DNA from: CAZLDI01 sp964558415
GTDB lineage: Bacteria > Chloroflexota > Dehalococcoidia > SM23-28-2 > RBG-16-64-32
DNA length: 64,000 nucleotides
Direction: 5' to 3'
NCBI GenBank assembly: GCA_964558415.1
Contig: CAZLDI010000009.1
Coordinates: 1-64,000, forward strand
The notes below the pieces were generated by a model, which worked only from the letters and a program-made list of their open reading frames with translations, searched no databases and was not told the origin of the DNA. The translations under genes were made by a program, and so were the position numbers. This document shows, one piece after another, positions 60,353 through 64,000 of the stretch; within the stretch, counting starts at the first letter, position 1, and every line of letters begins with the position of its first letter.

Positions 60353-61542
60353 GTCCCCTTCAGCGCCTCCGCGACGATCTCCATGTCCTTATCCCCGCGC
60401 CCGGACAGGCAGACCAGCACGATCTGCCCTCTTGTCAGTGTCGTCGCTAATCCGGCGGCGTAGTGAATCGCGTGTGCTGTCTCCAGCGCCGGGATGATGC
60501 CCTCGGTCTCGCACAGCAGGGTCAGCCCCTCCAGCGCCTCATGGTCCGTCACACCCACGTATTGCGCGCGGCCGGAATCCTTGTAGAACGAGTGCTCCGG
60601 GCCGACGCCGGGATAGTCCAGCCCGGCGGAGATCGAATGCGTCTCCAGCACCTGTCCATCGCTGTCCTGCATCAGGTACGACATGGAGCCGTGCAGCACG
60701 CCCAGTCTGCCGTCAGACAGCGGCGCGGCGTGATGTCCGGTGGACAACCCGTCGCCTGCCGCCTCCACGCCGACCAGGCGGACCGTCTCGTCGGCGTAGA
60801 ATGGGTGGAAGAGCCCCATCGCGTTGGAGCCGCCGCCGACGCAGGCGACGGCGTAGTCCGGCAGGCGCCCCTCAGCGGCGAGAATCTGCTCCCGCGCCTC
60901 CACGCCGATGACGGACTGGAAATCGCGCACGATCATCGGGTACGGGTGCGGCCCGACGACGGAGCCGGGCAAGTAGTGAGTTGTCTCGACGTTCGTCACC
61001 CAATCGCGGATCGCCTCGTTGATGGCGTCCTTAAGCGTGCGGGAGCCGGACGTTACCGGGTGCACCTCTGCGCCCAGCAGCTTCATGCGGAACACGTTCA
61101 GCGCCTGCCGCCGCACGTCCTCTTCGCCCATATAGACGACGCACTCCAGACCCAGCATCGCGCAGACCGTCGCCGCGGCGACGCCGTGCTGTCCCGCGCC
61201 CGTCTCCGCCACCACGCGCGGCTTGCCCATCCGCTTGACCAGAAGCCCCTGGCCCAGCGCGTTGTTGATCTTGTGCGCGCCCGTGTGCGCCAGGTCCTCT
61301 CGCTTGAAGTACACGCGGGCGCCGCCCAGCCGGTCCGTTAGCCGCTTTGCGAAGTACAAGGGCGTCGGCCGCCCGACGTATTCGCGCAGGAGTGACGCCA
61401 TCTCCTCCAAGAAGTCAGGGTCTGCCTGCGCCTCGCGGTACGAGCGTTGAAGCTCGCCCAGGGCCGCCATCAGCGTCTCCGGGACGTATTGGCCGCCGTA
61501 GGGCCCGTACCGCCCGCGGTCGTCGGGGAGGGCCTGCGTCAT
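60349..61542 (-). CDS. trpB: Tryptophan synthase beta chain
   Basis: 397 residues. Joins indole and serine with PLP. Lys in REDLAHTGAHKINNALGQ binds PLP (about residue 87); EGIIPALETAHAI and the GGGSNAMG phosphate site are typical of TrpB1. Normally followed by trpA; here the next gene is convergent and unrelated. Confidence 0.97.
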   Translation of the reverse strand: MTQALPDDRGRYGPYGGQYVPETLMAALGELQRSYREAQADPDFLEEMASLLREYVGRPTPLYFAKRLTDRLGGARVYFKREDLAHTGAHKINNALGQGLLVKRMGKPRVVAETGAGQHGVAAATVCAMLGLECVVYMGEEDVRRQALNVFRMKLLGAEVHPVTSGSRTLKDAINEAIRDWVTNVETTHYLPGSVVGPHPYPMIVRDFQSVIGVEAREQILAAEGRLPDYAVACVGGGSNAMGLFHPFYADETVRLVGVEAAGDGLSTGHHAAPLSDGRLGVLHGSMSYLMQDSDGQVLETHSISAGLDYPGVGPEHSFYKDSGRAQYVGVTDHEALEGLTLLCETEGIIPALETAHAIHYAAGLATTLTRGQIVLVCLSGRGDKDMEIVAEALKGT

Positions 61543-61563
61543 GGAATCATCGCCTTCTGTCGT

Positions 61564-62250
61564 TCAGGGAACATCGGCCGTCCTCACTGCGGCGATGAAG
61601 GCGCGTATCTTGTCCGTGTCCTTCACACCGTCGGTCTCCACCCCGCTTGAGACATCCACCGCCCAGGGGCGGACGGCGCTCACTGCCCGCGCGACGTTGG
61701 CGGGCGTGAGGCCCCCGGCGAGCACCGTGGGCCGTTGCTGCGCGATCTCGGCGGCTACCGCCCAATCCAGCGTCCGTCCCGTGCCACCATACGAGCCTTC
61801 GACGAATGGATCCAGGAGCACGATGGCGCCGCCGCCGGCGTGCGACAGAACGCCTGAAGCGGGCTCGTCGTCTCTCACTTTCATGCACTTGAGCACTGGT
61901 CTGCAGATCAGCTCGCACACCTCCCACGGCTCGCTCCCCGAGAGTTGCACGATGTCCAGATCCACGTCCTCGGCGATGGAGTTGACGGTGTCCGCGTCCT
62001 GATCAGCGAAGACGCCGACCAGAAGCGGCCTACGCCTCCCCAGCGCGTCTTCTATCGACTCTATTTCCGCAACCGTTGGACCTGCTGTGTGCGGGTCCTT
62101 GCGCAGGCCGGCGGCGATGCGCTTCGCTTCGCCCAGCGTGACCTGACGGCGCGACGGAGCGAACACGATGCCGACGAAATCGGCTCCGAACGCGGCGGCG
62201 GCGCGTGCGTGCCGGACCTCTGAGACGCCACAGATCTTAAGGAGGGTCAC
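61564..62250 (-). CDS. trpF: Phosphoribosylanthranilate isomerase
   Basis: 228 residues from the GTG at 62250, whose GTGA overlaps the trpC stop. LLKICGVSEVRHA at the start (catalytic Cys7), and the later Asp in LDPFVEGSYGGTG; LAGGLTPANV and AVDVSSGVE bind the phosphate. Third step of tryptophan synthesis after anthranilate. Confidence 0.95.
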   Translation of the reverse strand: MTLLKICGVSEVRHARAAAAFGADFVGIVFAPSRRQVTLGEAKRIAAGLRKDPHTAGPTVAEIESIEDALGRRRPLLVGVFADQDADTVNSIAEDVDLDIVQLSGSEPWEVCELICRPVLKCMKVRDDEPASGVLSHAGGGAIVLLDPFVEGSYGGTGRTLDWAVAAEIAQQRPTVLAGGLTPANVARAVSAVRPWAVDVSSGVETDGVKDTDKIRAFIAAVRTADVP

Positions 62251-63041
62251 CCCAGTAGCTCCCGCACCTTCGCGCCCGGGTCTGGCGCGGTCACCAGCGC
62301 CTCGCCGATCAGCACGGCGCTTACACCGCACGACGCCATGCGCCCGATGTCATCCCGCGTGAAGATACCGCTCTCGGCCACCAGCGTGACGCCGGCGGGG
62401 ACCATTGGGGCGATCCGCTCCGTTGTCGCGAGGTCCACCTCGAATGTGCGCAGGTCGCGGTTGGTGATGCCGATGGGATTCGCCCCGGCCGCCAACGCGC
62501 GTTCCATCTCCGGCTCAGCGTGCACCTCCACGAGCGTCGTCAAGCCCAGTGCGCGAGCCTCGCGGATGAGCGCCTCCAGCAGCGGTTGCTCCAGAATGGC
62601 CGTGATTAACAAGACTGCATCGGCGCCGTGGCAACGCGCTTCCCACAGCTGGTAGCTCTCGAACAGAAAGTCCTTCCGCAGCAGCGGCGGACCGTCCGAC
62701 AGCGCGGCACGTATCGCCGCGAGATGGGCGAGCGAGCCCTGGAAGTGCTCCTCGTCCGTCAGTACCGAGATCGCCGAGGCGCCGCAGGCCGCGTACGTCT
62801 CTGCGAGCTTTACCGGATCGAAGTCTGCCCGCAGCAGCCCGCGCGATGGCGAAGCCTTCTTGACCTCGGCGATGAGCGAGATACGCTCGCCGCGCAGCGC
62901 GCCCAGGAAGTCGCGCGGCGGCGGAGCGTCCCGCAGCCGCGCCTTCAGCTCGGCGAGCGGCACGGCCGCCTGCGCCGCCGCCAGCTCGCCGCGCTTGTGC
63001 GCGACGATGCGGTCGAGGATCGTGTCCGTCTGCTGGGTCAT
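62247..63041 (-). CDS. trpC: Indole-3-glycerol phosphate synthase
   Basis: 264 residues from the ATG at 63041; the frame to 63350 overlaps trpD. Family residues: Glu and Lys in LIAEVKKASPSRG, LLRKDFLF, GITNRDLRTFEVD and AESGIFTRDD. Closes the indole ring. Starts 20 bp after trpD. Confidence 0.96.
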   Translation of the reverse strand: MTQQTDTILDRIVAHKRGELAAAQAAVPLAELKARLRDAPPPRDFLGALRGERISLIAEVKKASPSRGLLRADFDPVKLAETYAACGASAISVLTDEEHFQGSLAHLAAIRAALSDGPPLLRKDFLFESYQLWEARCHGADAVLLITAILEQPLLEALIREARALGLTTLVEVHAEPEMERALAAGANPIGITNRDLRTFEVDLATTERIAPMVPAGVTLVAESGIFTRDDIGRMASCGVSAVLIGEALVTAPDPGAKVRELLG

Positions 63042-63061
63042 CTGAAGTGCCTCACTGAGAA

Positions 63062-64000
63062 CTAAGCGAAGCTCTGCGTTAGCGCCACGAACTGTTGCAG
63101 GCGCTTCGCCGCCTCGCCCGAATCGATCGCCTTCGCCGCCTCGTCTGCTCCTTCGCGTATGTCCTTCGCGCGGTCCGCCGCAAGCAGAGCGGCGCCCGCG
63201 TTCAGGACGATGATGTCTCGCATGGGGCCTCGCTCGCCCGCCAGGACGGACGTGATGATCGCCGCGTTCTGGGCGGGCGTTCCGCCTCGCGCCGCTTCCG
63301 GCGGCGACATCGATAGCCCCGCGTCCTCTGGTGCAACCAGGTACTCGCACGTCTCGCTATCTCGGACGTCGATCACGGTCGTCGGGCCGCTGAGCGACAG
63401 CTCATCACCTCCGTCGTGCCCGTGGACGACAAGGGCGTGGCGACTGCCCAGGCGCTGTAGCGCGGCCGCCATCTTCGGCGCCAGCTCCGGCCGCGCCACG
63501 CCGAGCAACTGGTACTGCGCGCCGGCGGGGTTAGTCAGGGGGCCGAGGATGTTAAACACCGTGCGCACGCCGATCTCCCGGCGTACGGGGGCGACATGCT
63601 TCATCGCCGGATGGAACGACTGCGCGAACATGAAACCGAATCCGGTCTGCAGGATGCATTCCGCGACCTGCTCCGGCGAGAGATCGATCTTCGCTCCGAG
63701 CGCTTCCAATACGTCCGCGGAGCCGCAGCCGCTGGACATCGCGCGGTTGCCGTGCTTGGCCACGCTCACTCCCACGCCGGCGGCGACGAACGCGGCCGCT
63801 GTCGAAACGTTGATGGTGTTGCGGCCGTCGCCGCCCGTCCCGCAGGTGTCCAGGAGCGGGCTGTCCACGTCGACGCGCAGCGAGTGCTCACGCATGACAC
63901 GGGCCATCCCCGTGATCTCGTCCACGGTCTCGCCCTTCAGGCGTAGTCCAACGAGGAACGCGGCGATCAGTGCTGGCGTGGCCTCGCCGGACATGATCTC
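63062..64000 (-). CDS. trpD: Anthranilate phosphoribosyltransferase (5' end outside window)
   Basis: 313 residues are present; the frame continues past the right edge, so the ATG at 63994 is internal. PRPP site LLDTCGTGGDGRNTINVST, KHGNRAMSSGCGSADVLEALG and VRTVFNILGPLTNPAG are family hallmarks. Second step of tryptophan synthesis. Leads trpD-trpC-trpF-trpB. Confidence 0.96.
   Translation of the reverse strand, partial: EIMSGEATPALIAAFLVGLRLKGETVDEITGMARVMREHSLRVDVDSPLLDTCGTGGDGRNTINVSTAAAFVAAGVGVSVAKHGNRAMSSGCGSADVLEALGAKIDLSPEQVAECILQTGFGFMFAQSFHPAMKHVAPVRREIGVRTVFNILGPLTNPAGAQYQLLGVARPELAPKMAAALQRLGSRHALVVHGHDGGDELSLSGPTTVIDVRDSETCEYLVAPEDAGLSMSPPEAARGGTPAQNAAIITSVLAGERGPMRDIIVLNAGAALLAADRAKDIREGADEAAKAIDSGEAAKRLQQFVALTQSFA

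Overview
The window is a GC-rich bacterial chromosome segment. Gene style suggests Chloroflexota, possibly Dehalococcoidia-like: a Tad pilus locus with no secretin, ChlI-like AAA and AIR-synthase-like proteins, PT-linker lipoproteins, a CSLREA/beta-helix surface protein and BTAD regulators. This assignment is inference from gene content; there is no rRNA, integrase, transposase or CRISPR array in view.

Layout. 0-6 kb: a left-truncated AAA ATPase and an AIR-synthase-like gene (minus strand), then DedA, a propeller lipoprotein, a DUF6391-type protein, an EEP phosphatase/nuclease and an alpha/beta hydrolase. 6-19 kb: a regulatory and Tad (Flp pilus) locus. It has two paralogous OmpR-type regulators with Glu at the phospho-acceptor site, a kinase-like ATPase, a VWA-FHA protein, the Flp pilin with a strong hairpin after it, TadE, TadG-like, CpaB, CpaE, CpaF, TadB, TadC and a double J-like/FHA protein. 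19.4-26.9 kb: an accessory region of tRNA genes and tRNA 3' fragments. The first interval, between tRNA-Arg(UCU) and a 45-nt copy of its 3' half, holds a compact RiPP operon on the minus strand: an unknown 128-aa protein, a 60-aa precursor ending in three FxN motifs, and a GrrM-like radical SAM/SPASM maturase. A second tRNA, anticodon CCC, has a non-pairing acceptor stem and a matching 46-nt 3' copy 1.2 kb downstream. The 5' end of an EVE-domain gene is duplicated next to both 3' copies.

27-35 kb: a PD40-repeat lipoprotein, proline iminopeptidase, an MMPL transporter, and an ArsR-led operon of three SRPBCC proteins, DinB, DUF1801 and a RibD/DHFR-like protein. 35-41 kb: a 1271-aa secreted beta-helix protein, an MFS transporter, a separate copy of the beta-helix protein's C-terminal module, and small genes. 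41-54 kb: an alpha-2-macroglobulin with an animal-type GCGEQ thioester, transaldolase and RpiB (non-oxidative pentose phosphate steps), a cyclase-ATPase signalling protein, an SDR/MaoC pair, and a site-2 protease. 54-59 kb: a peptide ABC transporter with one binding protein and three permeases but no ATPase. 59-64 kb: DUF1232, ArsC, a membrane protein, and trpD-trpC-trpF-trpB with no adjacent trpA.

The strongest candidate for an undescribed system is the 19.6-21.5 kb RiPP operon. It has its own promoter, stop-start coupling between the first two genes, a core peptide encoded inside the gene overlap with the maturase, and a position between a tRNA gene and a direct repeat of that tRNA's 3' half.
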